A DNA stretch of 12,931 bases from assembly GCF_965662505.1 (NCBI RefSeq), contig NZ_CBFIHX010000102.1, forward strand, positions 1 through 12,931, written 5' to 3'. The notes below the pieces were generated by a model. It was given only the letters and a program-made list of their open reading frames with translations, had not been told where the DNA came from and searched no databases. The DNA is from Pseudomaricurvus sp965662505. GTDB lineage: Bacteria; Pseudomonadota; Gammaproteobacteria; Pseudomonadales; Cellvibrionaceae. The position numbers and the translations under genes were made by a program. Below are positions 1 through 7,028 of the stretch, piece by piece (within the stretch, counting starts at the first letter, position 1; every line of letters begins with the position of its first letter).

Positions 1-593
1 CCTCGTAGAAACCCTGGCAGACGAATCGCCACCAGATGATGCTTCAACATGTCCTCGGCGCTGTTCAACTCCACCGGCCGGTCGCGGCGCGCAAAGGCGC
101 TGATCGGCGCGTGAAATGCGGGTACCGGACACACGTGCACGGTGTCGGGATAATCATCCAAAGAAAGGAAAGTATTGGTATAGACCATGGCCGCATCCAG
201 ACGGCCCGTTGCCAGCTCGATGAATTCCCTGGGCAGGGAAACGGACTGATATTCCGCCTGATAACCCCGCTGGGTGAAGACCCGTTCCAGCACCTCAGGG
301 ATGATGCAGTAATCCCGGTAGTTGTCGTCACAGTTGTAGGGTGGCGAAAACTGGGAGACCGCCCCAACCCGGATCACTCCTGGCCGAGGGTTTTCCAGAG
401 GCAGCTTGGTGATGACCGGTTTCGATGGCCGCTCCCTTGCACCTCTGATCTCTCTGACCGTGGTCAGGGACGCTTTAGCCGTCTTTTCAGACGGCGCCTC
501 GGCTTTCCACAAAAGCCAACCACCGATCCCCAGGGACACCCCCAGGGTCAGCAATAACAAGCCGCCAAGCATTCGCCGGTATTTCGCTGCCAT
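1..593 (-). CDS. Periplasmic solute-binding-like protein, N-terminal part
   Basis: The reading frame opens with ATG at 591-593 and runs off the left edge after 197 codons, so the C-terminus is missing. It begins MAAKYRRMLGGLLLLTLGVS, a basic start followed by one hydrophobic segment (about residues 9-27), which fits a signal anchor or an uncleaved signal peptide. A charged linker of about 40 residues follows. From about residue 66 comes a sequence typical of family 3 extracellular solute-binding proteins: VIRVGAVSQFSPPYN, then RLDAAMVYTNTF, a block that in such proteins lies near the ligand cleft. The ligand is unknown. It could be an ABC-transporter binding protein, or the sensor part of a larger membrane protein such as a histidine kinase or cyclase, which the missing part would decide. 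It lies 80 bp after rph on the same strand, with no strong terminator between. The ribosome binding site is weak. The solute-binding fold is fairly sure; the role is not. Confidence 0.7.
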   Translation of the reverse strand, partial: MAAKYRRMLGGLLLLTLGVSLGIGGWLLWKAEAPSEKTAKASLTTVREIRGARERPSKPVITKLPLENPRPGVIRVGAVSQFSPPYNCDDNYRDYCIIPEVLERVFTQRGYQAEYQSVSLPREFIELATGRLDAAMVYTNTFLSLDDYPDTVHVCPVPAFHAPISAFARRDRPVELNSAEDMLKHHLVAIRLPGFLR

Positions 594-673
594 TCGTTTA
601 CGTCATCTTTGTTATTGTTTTATTTGACTATTTATCTGACTTTAGCAGCAGGTCAGGGAGAAAGAAAGCTGGC

Positions 674-1396
674 TCAGTCACCCGCCAACGCCGCTTTCTG
701 GATTTCATTCAGGTCGTTAATGCCTTTCTTGGCCAGTGCCATCATGGCGGAGAATTCGGCCTCGCTGAATGGCTCGCCTTCGGCGGTGCCCTGAATTTCG
801 ATGATACCGCCATCGTCGGCCATGACGATGTTCATATCGGTTTCGGCGTTGGAATCTTCCGGATAGTCCAGATCCAGCACCGCTTCGCCCTGGTAGATGC
901 CCACAGACACGGATGCGATCATACGTTTGAGAGGCTCACCTTTGGTTTTGCCTTTGCCTTTCAGGTGGGTGATGGCATCGGCCAGCGCCACACAGGCACC
1001 GGTGATGGACGCAGTGCGGGTACCGCCGTCGGCCTGGATCACATCGCAGTCAATTTTGATGGTGTTCTCACCCAGCGCATCCATGTCCATCGCCGCGCGC
1101 AGCGAGCGACCGATCAGACGCTGGATCTCTACGGTGCGGCCGCCTTGCTTGCCGGCTGTCGCTTCGCGACGCATACGGGAGCCGGTGGAGCGGGGCAGCA
1201 TGCCGTATTCCGCTGTCACCCAGCCACGACCTTCACCGCGCATAAACGGCGGTACGCCGCTTTCGACACTGGCGGTACAAATGACCTTGGTATTGCCGAA
1301 CTCCACCAGCACAGAACCCTCCGCATGGCAGGTAAAGTTACGGGTAATGCGGATATCGCGCAGGCTGTCTGGCGTGCGGCCACTGGGTCGTTGCAT
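674..1396 (-). CDS. rph: Ribonuclease PH
   Basis: RNase PH is a phosphate-dependent 3'-to-5' exoribonuclease that trims tRNA precursors, forming a hexameric ring in the cytoplasm. At 240 residues the product matches the usual size (about 238). Family signatures are visible throughout: the start MQRPSGRTPDSLRDI, the FGNTKVICTASVE strand, the MRGEGRGWVTAEYGMLPRST block with its conserved arginines, and DCDVIQADGGTRTASITGA, which contains the phosphate-binding and catalytic region. The C-terminal part (VDL-like DLDYPEDSNAETDMN, then GGIIEIQGTAEGEPF) is also canonical. The ATG at 1394-1396 has a good GAGGT ribosome binding site just upstream. The gene is divergent from yicC, an arrangement common in gammaproteobacteria. 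There is no frameshift like that seen in E. coli K-12 rph. Confidence 0.97.
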   Translation of the reverse strand: MQRPSGRTPDSLRDIRITRNFTCHAEGSVLVEFGNTKVICTASVESGVPPFMRGEGRGWVTAEYGMLPRSTGSRMRREATAGKQGGRTVEIQRLIGRSLRAAMDMDALGENTIKIDCDVIQADGGTRTASITGACVALADAITHLKGKGKTKGEPLKRMIASVSVGIYQGEAVLDLDYPEDSNAETDMNIVMADDGGIIEIQGTAEGEPFSEAEFSAMMALAKKGINDLNEIQKAALAGD

Positions 1397-1466
1397 AAAA
1401 ACACCTCGGTAGTTCAGTCATTCAGGCAATATTTCCATTCGTCCCGGTGCCAAGTGCGTACCGGAA

Positions 1467-1493
1467 CGACATTTGAAATGTCGCGCCATTATA
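1467..1493 (-). promoter_or_regulatory. rph promoter -10 box with adjoining palindrome
   Basis: On the minus strand a perfect TATAAT (1488-1493) sits in the context GCTATAATGGCGCG, about 90 bp upstream of the rph start. No convincing -35 hexamer is seen at 16-18 bp. Immediately downstream, where transcription would begin, lies the palindrome CGACATTTGAAATGTCG (1467-1483), two perfect 8-base arms around one central base. It could be an operator or the start of the transcript's 5' structure. A second, imperfect hairpin (1440-1448 with 1460-1468) follows it. The -10 box is well supported by sequence; the operator role is inference. Confidence 0.5.
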
Positions 1494-1569
1494 GCGGAAG
1501 CCAACCACAATAACTGCAGACGCCCACCCAATCAGGGCTTATCCGAGCTGCTTAGCGCTCCCCCTGTGC

Positions 1570-1575
1570 TACTAT
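1570..1575 (+). promoter_or_regulatory. Possible extended -10 box for yicC
   Basis: TGCTACTAT at 1567-1575 has the TG extension one base before a TACTAT hexamer, about 53 bp upstream of the yicC start. The region 17 bp further upstream has no good -35 match, which extended -10 promoters can tolerate. This is a candidate only. Confidence 0.3.
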
Positions 1576-1627
1576 CAGCGTCGCTAGAGAGAAAGCACTT
1601 TATTTCGACAGAGAGAGAATAAAAAAC

Positions 1628-2509
1628 ATGCCTTGCAGTATGACCGGATTTGCCCGCCAGGAAGCCAAATACCCCTGGGGAACCCTGATATGGGAAGTGC
1701 GCAGTGTAAACCACCGCTATCTGGAGCCTCATTTCCGCCTGCCGGATTTCCTCCGCGAACTGGAACCGTCACTGCGCGAACAGATGCGCAAAAGCCTGTC
1801 GCGGGGCAAGGTTGAAGCCTCTTTCTCCTACCAACTGGGCGGTACCGACAGCCAACAAGAACTGGCCATCAACACCACCTTGCTGAAACAAGTCAGCAAC
1901 GCCATCGACAACGTCAGCAGCGAACTGGGCCGCACCAACGCCAGCATCGCCCCGGTTAACCCGCTGGAACTGCTGCGCTGGCCCGGCATGCTGGCCGACA
2001 ACGACATCGACCGCGACGAACTGCTCAAAACCAGCCTCGAGCTGTTCAAACAGGCCATGAGCACCCTGATCGACAACCGCGCCCGGGAAGGGGAGGAACT
2101 CAAAAACCTCATCGAACAGCGCCTGCAGGGCATCGAAACCCAGGTCGCTCAAGTGCGCGCCATCCTGCCGGACATCCTCAAAGCCCAGCGGGAAAAACTG
2201 CTAGAGAAGCTGGAAAGCCTGAAAGTCGACGTGGATCAGGACCGACTCGAGCAGGAAATCGTCTACCTGGCGCAGAAAACCGACGTCGACGAAGAACTGG
2301 ACCGCCTCGACACCCACGTCACCGAAGTGCGCCGCACCCTCAAGCAGAAGAACAGCGTCGGCCGCCGGCTCGACTTCTTAATGCAGGAACTCAACCGCGA
2401 AGCCAACACCCTGTCCTCCAAATCCATCGTCACCGACACCACCCAGGCAGCGATTGAATTGAAGGTGTTGATTGAGCAGATGCGCGAGCAGATACAGAAT
2501 ATTGAGTAG
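1628..2509 (+). CDS. yicC: YicC/YloC family endoribonuclease
   Basis: The product of 293 residues opens with CSMTGFARQE, the hallmark N-terminus of the YicC family, followed by WEVRSVNHRYLEPHFRLPDF. It ends with the conserved DUF1732 region (VDEELDRLDTHVTEVRRTL, then GRRLDFLMQELNREANTLSSKS). The length matches the family (about 287-293). YicC proteins are RNases; E. coli YicC has been linked to decay of the small RNA RyhB, and the fold is an oligomeric clamshell around RNA. The middle is rich in charged heptad-like helices (about residues 150-230). A purine-rich GAGAGAG stretch about ten bases before the ATG probably serves as ribosome binding site. It is divergent from rph and converges on cydC with only 16 bp between stop codons. 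Confidence 0.95.
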   Translation: MPCSMTGFARQEAKYPWGTLIWEVRSVNHRYLEPHFRLPDFLRELEPSLREQMRKSLSRGKVEASFSYQLGGTDSQQELAINTTLLKQVSNAIDNVSSELGRTNASIAPVNPLELLRWPGMLADNDIDRDELLKTSLELFKQAMSTLIDNRAREGEELKNLIEQRLQGIETQVAQVRAILPDILKAQREKLLEKLESLKVDVDQDRLEQEIVYLAQKTDVDEELDRLDTHVTEVRRTLKQKNSVGRRLDFLMQELNREANTLSSKSIVTDTTQAAIELKVLIEQMREQIQNIE

Positions 2510-2530
2510 GACGCAAGCGGACGCCTCAAT
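2501..2530. terminator. Weak inverted repeat between convergent yicC and cydC ends
   Basis: ATTGAG (2501-2506) pairs with CTCAAT (2525-2530) across the 16-bp gap between the two stop codons, with a duplicated GGACGC in the loop. There is no T-tract on either strand, so an intrinsic terminator is doubtful. No better candidate exists at this junction, so each message may run into the other gene or depend on Rho. Confidence 0.2.
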
Positions 2531-4052
2531 CCAAGGCGATGCGCTGCACAACCTCCAGCTGTTCGGGAAAGACATGGGTCGCCAACACAATCAGGTGATC
2601 CTGAGCAGCGGCGTTAAGCGCTGCCACCACCAGCCCGAGAGCCTCTTTGTCGAGCGCTTCAAACGGCTCATCCAATAGCCACACGGTCTTATCGGACAAC
2701 AGCAGGCGGGCGAGGGCGATGCGCTTTTGCTCTCCGCCCGACAGCTGCCGGCCTCCGGTGCCCAGCCAGACATCCAGATCGTTTAAATACGCCAGCCCCA
2801 GCTGTTCCAGCACCTGTATCATTCTGTGGTCCGAAAGCCGGGAATCCCCCACCACCAGATTGGCTCGTAAGGTGCCCTGCAGTACGATCGGGGTCTGCTC
2901 GCCATAGCCCCACTGACGGACCAGACCACCGGCCAACTGGATCCCGTCTACCCGACGTTTACCGCGCGAGGGGATATGACCGGCCAGTGCCTTTAGCAGG
3001 CTGCTTTTTCCACTGCCAGAGCTACCGGAAATCTGGACAATACCGCAGGCTGGCAGGGTCGCCGTCAGTGACTCACAGGCCAGTGATTGAGACGGATAAT
3101 CCCGCGCTGCAAACTGCTCCAGACTGAGTGAGTGTGTAAGTGGGGGGGCATCGATGGGCGGGCAGTCGACCAGAGTCAACTGCTGCAGCGTGTTACGACT
3201 GCGCTGAAAACGATTGTATTCCGGCAGGGTGCTCAGAGCCCTGCTCAGCCACTCTGGCGCAGACAACAGCAACAGCGGGATAATTAACGCCTGCGGCCGC
3301 CCCAGTACACCCTCATCCGCTGCGGCCATCACCCACAGTAACGCTATAAAGCTGGCTCCCACCAGTAACCACACGGCGCGCTCAGCGGTGAATTGCTGAG
3401 CCTGTTTTGCCTGCCACAGTGGCTGGGCACTGGGGGCTCTGCGCAAACGGTCATCGCCCCCCTCGCGAATCAACAGAATATGCCACAGACTGCTGGCGCT
3501 GAAGAAATGCTCACTGTCAAAACGAAACTCTCGCTCACAACCGGCCTGCAGGCTCGCCATCTGAATACCGCGGCGCAGGGTATATACCGTTAACCCCAGC
3601 CAGACAACCGCCAGCAACACAAAACCGTAAGCCCCCTGCAATCCCAACCACAGTGAGCATCCCAGCCCCAGCGCCAACATAATCACCGCACTGGACTGTT
3701 GTGCCACCCAAGAAATCCACAGTGAAGCGATGGTTTCCGTGTGATTGGCCAGCGCCTCGACCAGCCAACTGCGCTCGTCCATACGCTGGTTTTGCAGACG
3801 CTGGAACAATTGCAAACGCAACAGACCTGTTCGGGCGAGCAGATCCCGGTGTCCGAGCCACATCTGACCGTAGCCCGAGGCGATGCGCAGCAACGCCAAC
3901 CCCCGAATGACCACAGCGGGCAACATATAATTGAAGTTAACCGAGGCCACCGCACACGCCGCAATAAACCAGGACGACACAATCAGCACCGCCACACCCG
4001 CCACCGTGTGTACGATGGCCAACAGTAAACTCAACCACGGCCAGTTTTTCAT
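2526..4052 (-). CDS. cydC: Thiol reductant ABC exporter subunit CydC
   Basis: CydC pairs with CydD to form the inner-membrane ABC exporter that moves cysteine and glutathione to the periplasm and is needed to assemble cytochrome bd and periplasmic c-type cytochromes. The start chosen is the ATG at 4050-4052, which overlaps the cydD stop as ATGA and has an AGGA ribosome binding site; a longer frame from 4097 lies wholly inside cydD and is unlikely. This gives 508 residues, shorter than E. coli CydC (573), mainly through a reduced N-terminus. The first 300 residues hold hydrophobic segments of the transporter fold. The ATPase domain follows: Walker A GSSGSGKSS (about residue 343), signature LSGGEQKRIALARLLL (about 437), Walker B VWLLDEPFEALD (about 457), and H-loop LATHV near the end. 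It is the last gene of the operon. Confidence 0.93.
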   Translation of the reverse strand: MKNWPWLSLLLAIVHTVAGVAVLIVSSWFIAACAVASVNFNYMLPAVVIRGLALLRIASGYGQMWLGHRDLLARTGLLRLQLFQRLQNQRMDERSWLVEALANHTETIASLWISWVAQQSSAVIMLALGLGCSLWLGLQGAYGFVLLAVVWLGLTVYTLRRGIQMASLQAGCEREFRFDSEHFFSASSLWHILLIREGGDDRLRRAPSAQPLWQAKQAQQFTAERAVWLLVGASFIALLWVMAAADEGVLGRPQALIIPLLLLSAPEWLSRALSTLPEYNRFQRSRNTLQQLTLVDCPPIDAPPLTHSLSLEQFAARDYPSQSLACESLTATLPACGIVQISGSSGSGKSSLLKALAGHIPSRGKRRVDGIQLAGGLVRQWGYGEQTPIVLQGTLRANLVVGDSRLSDHRMIQVLEQLGLAYLNDLDVWLGTGGRQLSGGEQKRIALARLLLSDKTVWLLDEPFEALDKEALGLVVAALNAAAQDHLIVLATHVFPEQLEVVQRIALD

Positions 4053-5761
4053 GCGCTGATCCTGCCCCTCTGGATTTGCCAACACTGATTGAACCAAGTC
4101 TCGGGTAAGGCTTTATGGGATGCCCAGATGACAGTTTTGTCGGCACAGCAGGTGTGCAACACATCGGCAACTGCACGGTGCTGGGATTCCGACAAATGCG
4201 CGGTCGGCTCATCCAGCAACCAGACCTCGGCATCCTGTAACAACATGCGGGCAATGGCTAAACGCTGCGCCTCTCCCCCCGACAGAGGCGGATGCTCACC
4301 CATTAAGGTGTCCAGTTGTTGCGGCAACGCCCGGGCCCAATGCGTTAGACCAACCTGATCGAGAACCTGCCACAACGCCTCATCACAGACCGGTAGATGC
4401 AGGGACAGATTGTCGCGCAAGCTGTAGGGCAGGATCACCACCTGCTGCGAGATCATCACAAAACCGGCAGGTAACCGGTGCTGACTTAAAACGTCTAACT
4501 GGCCACGAAACCCACACAGCGCTTCCAGAAATACCGTTTTACCGGCACCCGACGCGCCATCCAGGCGCACCCAGTCGCCCGGATTCAACTGTAAACAATC
4601 GGCCTGCAAATCAGGGTCTTGCAGAGTAAAACCGGACAGATCCAATCCCGCAAATGCCGGCGGCTTGGATGGGGCAGGTTGTGTATGGGTAGTTTCAGCT
4701 TTTGTCGTTATAGATTGTGTAGCTATAGGTTTTGTCGTTGTAGATTGTGTCGTAGTAGATTGAAAAGATACCGGTTTGACAGGCACGAGCAGATCCTGCA
4801 CCTCGTGCTGCGCGGCTTCTGCCTGAGCTTTTTGATGGTAATACTGCCCCAGCAATTTCATTTCTGACAACAGCATCGGTACCGTCAGCAAGATCCAAAG
4901 ACCTGAATGCAATGCCACCGGTGTACCAATACTGATTTCACCCAATAAACTGAAGCCAATAAATACCGCCACCAGCGCCACGGCCAGAGTGGAGAAAAAG
5001 TCCAAAACGGTAGACGATAAAAACGCGACACCCACAACCTTCATGGTGCGCTGATTCAATTGCTCGCTGGCCTGTTGCAACAAGGTTTGTTGTTTACTGT
5101 AGCCCTGAAAGGTCGCCAGCAACGGCAGGGCTTTAAGCCTGTCAACGAACAACCCGCCGAGACGCTCCAGAGCGACAAAATGTTTGCGATGCAGGCTCGC
5201 CGCCCCCTTGCCGACAATGATCATAAACAGAGGCACCACCGGCAGAGTCAGCAACAGGCCACCGGCAATGACTGGATTCACACACGCCACGGCCAGCAGA
5301 GTGATGACTGGCATGACCGACGCCACCCGTTGCTGAACCAGATAGTCATAACGCCAGTCCACCAGCGCAGGTAGATGCTGCATCCACAGGGTTTGCCAGT
5401 AATAGCTGCTGTGATGCCGGATTAATGCGTGCTGCTGACGGACAAACTGATCCATCAAACGCTGTTCCAACTCGCCCAAAAGCAACGCCTTGGCACGATA
5501 GGTAAACTTGAGATGTGCGCCCTGCAATACCCAGGCGAGCAGCAGACAGATAGAGGCACTGATCAGTGAGAACGGTGAACTCAGCGATGGCACCGTGATC
5601 CAACCGGCAAGAATGTCGGCAATAAACCAGAACGCCAGAATTAACGCCAGTGCTCGACCACACTTGAGCCCGGTTAATAACCACAAGGTGCGACCCGGAG
5701 CCACACCCTGTCGTGCGACCTGGCGATTAAACCAGGTCAGGAGTGAAGATTGTTGAGGCAA
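4049..5761 (-). CDS. cydD: Thiol reductant ABC exporter subunit CydD
   Basis: This is the partner half-transporter of CydC, 570 residues (E. coli 588). The start is TTG at 5759-5761: it has an AAGGA ribosome binding site six bases upstream that overlaps the cydX stop, and no ATG fits better. The first 310 residues carry about six membrane segments. The ATPase domain shows Walker A DGASGAGKT (about residue 405), signature LSGGEAQRLAIARMLL (about 493), Walker B VWLLDEPTAHLS (about 515) and the H-loop WASHK (about 545). Between the two domains, at about residues 325-365, lies an unusual threonine/serine/proline-rich linker built on an internal repeat (described separately). It begins 8 bp after cydX and overlaps cydC by four bases, so translation of the three genes is probably coupled. 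Confidence 0.93.
   Translation of the reverse strand: MPQQSSLLTWFNRQVARQGVAPGRTLWLLTGLKCGRALALILAFWFIADILAGWITVPSLSSPFSLISASICLLLAWVLQGAHLKFTYRAKALLLGELEQRLMDQFVRQQHALIRHHSSYYWQTLWMQHLPALVDWRYDYLVQQRVASVMPVITLLAVACVNPVIAGGLLLTLPVVPLFMIIVGKGAASLHRKHFVALERLGGLFVDRLKALPLLATFQGYSKQQTLLQQASEQLNQRTMKVVGVAFLSSTVLDFFSTLAVALVAVFIGFSLLGEISIGTPVALHSGLWILLTVPMLLSEMKLLGQYYHQKAQAEAAQHEVQDLLVPVKPVSFQSTTTQSTTTKPIATQSITTKAETTHTQPAPSKPPAFAGLDLSGFTLQDPDLQADCLQLNPGDWVRLDGASGAGKTVFLEALCGFRGQLDVLSQHRLPAGFVMISQQVVILPYSLRDNLSLHLPVCDEALWQVLDQVGLTHWARALPQQLDTLMGEHPPLSGGEAQRLAIARMLLQDAEVWLLDEPTAHLSESQHRAVADVLHTCCADKTVIWASHKALPETWFNQCWQIQRGRISA
4701..4750 (-). repeat. 30-bp-period tandem repeat in the cydD linker
   Basis: A 20-base block at 4701-4720 recurs at 4731-4750 with a single difference, an exact 30-bp period. 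In the protein this gives a 10-residue repeat, TQSTTTKPIA followed by TQSITTKAE, extending a run of Thr/Ser/Gln/Lys between the membrane and ATPase domains. It keeps the frame. Confidence 0.8.
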
Positions 5762-5769
5762 GTCAGTCC

Positions 5770-5883
5770 TTATTCTTCAGTGTCGGGGCGATCCATGTCT
5801 TCGGTGGCCTCTAGCCACATCGCGTTGATGATGCCAAAGGAACACGCCAATAAGACGCCCAATATCCAGGTAAAATACCACAT
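5770..5883 (-). CDS. cydX: Cytochrome bd oxidase small subunit CydX
   Basis: A 37-residue frame starting MWYFTWILGVLLACSFGIIN is nearly the same as E. coli CydX (MWYFAWILGTLLACSFGVI, recalled from knowledge). It is one transmembrane helix with an acidic C-terminal tail ending DRPDTEE. CydX binds CydA and stabilises the haems of the bd complex. An almost perfect AGGAGG ribosome binding site lies at the end of cydB, and the start follows the cydB stop by 8 bp. The TAA stop at 5770-5772 overlaps the ribosome binding site of cydD. The gene is easily missed because of its size. Identity is strongly supported by sequence and position. Confidence 0.96.
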   Translation of the reverse strand: MWYFTWILGVLLACSFGIINAMWLEATEDMDRPDTEE

Positions 5884-5891
5884 GCTGCCTC

Positions 5892-7028
5892 CTAATAAAT
5901 GGTGTGTGATTGATTGAGATCACTGTTCTTGATACGGCCGCGCATGACATAAAACCCATAGGCGGTGTAAACCAAAATGATGGGAACAAAAATGCAGGCA
6001 ACGATGAACATGATTTTCAGAGTCATCAGACTGGACGTGGCATCCCACACAGTCAGACTGGCATCCGGCATGGTCGTACTCGGCATCAAGAACGGGAACA
6101 TGGAAAACCCGGCGGTTAGAATAACCCCGGCAATCATCAACGCACTGCTGACAAATGCCCAGCCCGCACGTCCCGCTTTGGAGTTCCAGGCGCAGGCGAG
6201 CCCCGCCAAAATGCCCAACACCGGGGCTACGATCATCCAGGGGTAGGTGCCGTAGTTATTCATCCAGGCACCGGCTTCGATAGTCACCGCTTTTCTCAAG
6301 GGATTGGACGTGGCCAGCGTATCGACGGGTGAACTGATGACAAAGCCGTCGATACCGATGGCAACCCACACTCCCGCCAGCACAAACATGGCGACCGTGG
6401 CCAGTGACAGCACAAAGGAGACCTTGCGTGCGCGAGCCTCAAGGAAACCATCGGTTTTCATTTGCAACCAGGTGGCGCCGTGGTTCAGTAACATCGCGAC
6501 GGAAACCAATCCGGTTAACAGGGCAAAGGGGGTTAACAATCCAAAGAAGCTGCCGGTATAAGTCGCTTTTAAAGTGTCATCCAGTTCAAACGGCACGCCT
6601 AACAACAGATTGCCAAACGCCACACCAAAAATCAGTGACGGCACCAGACCACCGGCAAACAAAGCCCAGTCCCAACCGTTGCGCCACTTTTTACTGGGCA
6701 GCTTACCGCGGTAGTCAAAGCCAAGTGGACGCATCCACAAAGCAATCAACGTTAACGCCAACGCCAGATAAAACCCCGAAAAGGCTGTGGCATAGATCAT
6801 CGGCCAGGCCGCAAAAATGGCACCGCCTGCCGTAATAAACCATACCTGATTGCCGTCCCAGTGAGGACCGATGGTATTGATCATCACCCGGCGCTCTTCG
6901 TCGGTCTTACCGATCAGGGTCAACAAAGCACCAACCCCAAGATCAAAACCATCACTGATGGCAAAACCAATCAGCAGCACGCCAATTAATACCCACCAGA
7001 TTACACGCAACACTTCATAATCAATCAT
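5892..7028 (-). CDS. cydB: Cytochrome bd ubiquinol oxidase subunit II (CydB)
   Basis: CydB is the second large membrane subunit of the bd quinol oxidase, which reduces oxygen to water with electrons from quinol. The product has 378 residues (E. coli 379). It starts MIDYEVLRVIWWVLIGVLLIGFAISDGFDLG and carries the family block GPHWDGNQVWFITAGGAIFAAWP at about residues 53-75, followed by further hydrophobic segments to the end, consistent with nine helices. The ATG overlaps the cydA stop as ATGA (7025-7028), so translation is probably coupled. The TAG stop is 8 bp before cydX. Nothing in the sequence suggests damage. Confidence 0.97.
   Translation of the reverse strand: MIDYEVLRVIWWVLIGVLLIGFAISDGFDLGVGALLTLIGKTDEERRVMINTIGPHWDGNQVWFITAGGAIFAAWPMIYATAFSGFYLALALTLIALWMRPLGFDYRGKLPSKKWRNGWDWALFAGGLVPSLIFGVAFGNLLLGVPFELDDTLKATYTGSFFGLLTPFALLTGLVSVAMLLNHGATWLQMKTDGFLEARARKVSFVLSLATVAMFVLAGVWVAIGIDGFVISSPVDTLATSNPLRKAVTIEAGAWMNNYGTYPWMIVAPVLGILAGLACAWNSKAGRAGWAFVSSALMIAGVILTAGFSMFPFLMPSTTMPDASLTVWDATSSLMTLKIMFIVACIFVPIILVYTAYGFYVMRGRIKNSDLNQSHTIY

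Noticed and set aside
36..557. Plus-strand reading frame opposite the solute-binding protein
   Set aside because: The minus strand gives a coherent solute-binding sequence with signal anchor; the plus-strand translation has no family features.
636..656. Terminator between rph and the solute-binding gene
   Set aside because: CTGAC/GTCAG gives only a 5-bp stem with an 11-base loop and no T-tract.
965..1513. Long plus-strand reading frames opposite rph
   Set aside because: They lie antisense to a clear RNase PH gene and have no recognisable protein motifs or ribosome binding site.
4053..4097. Longer cydC start at 4097
   Set aside because: It would lie entirely in cydD. The ATGA overlap at 4049-4052 with an AGGA site is the usual coupled start and fits the family N-terminus.
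5777..6001. 74-residue minus-strand frame across the cydB-cydX junction
   Set aside because: It is out of frame with both cydB and cydX, whose identities and ribosome binding sites are clear.
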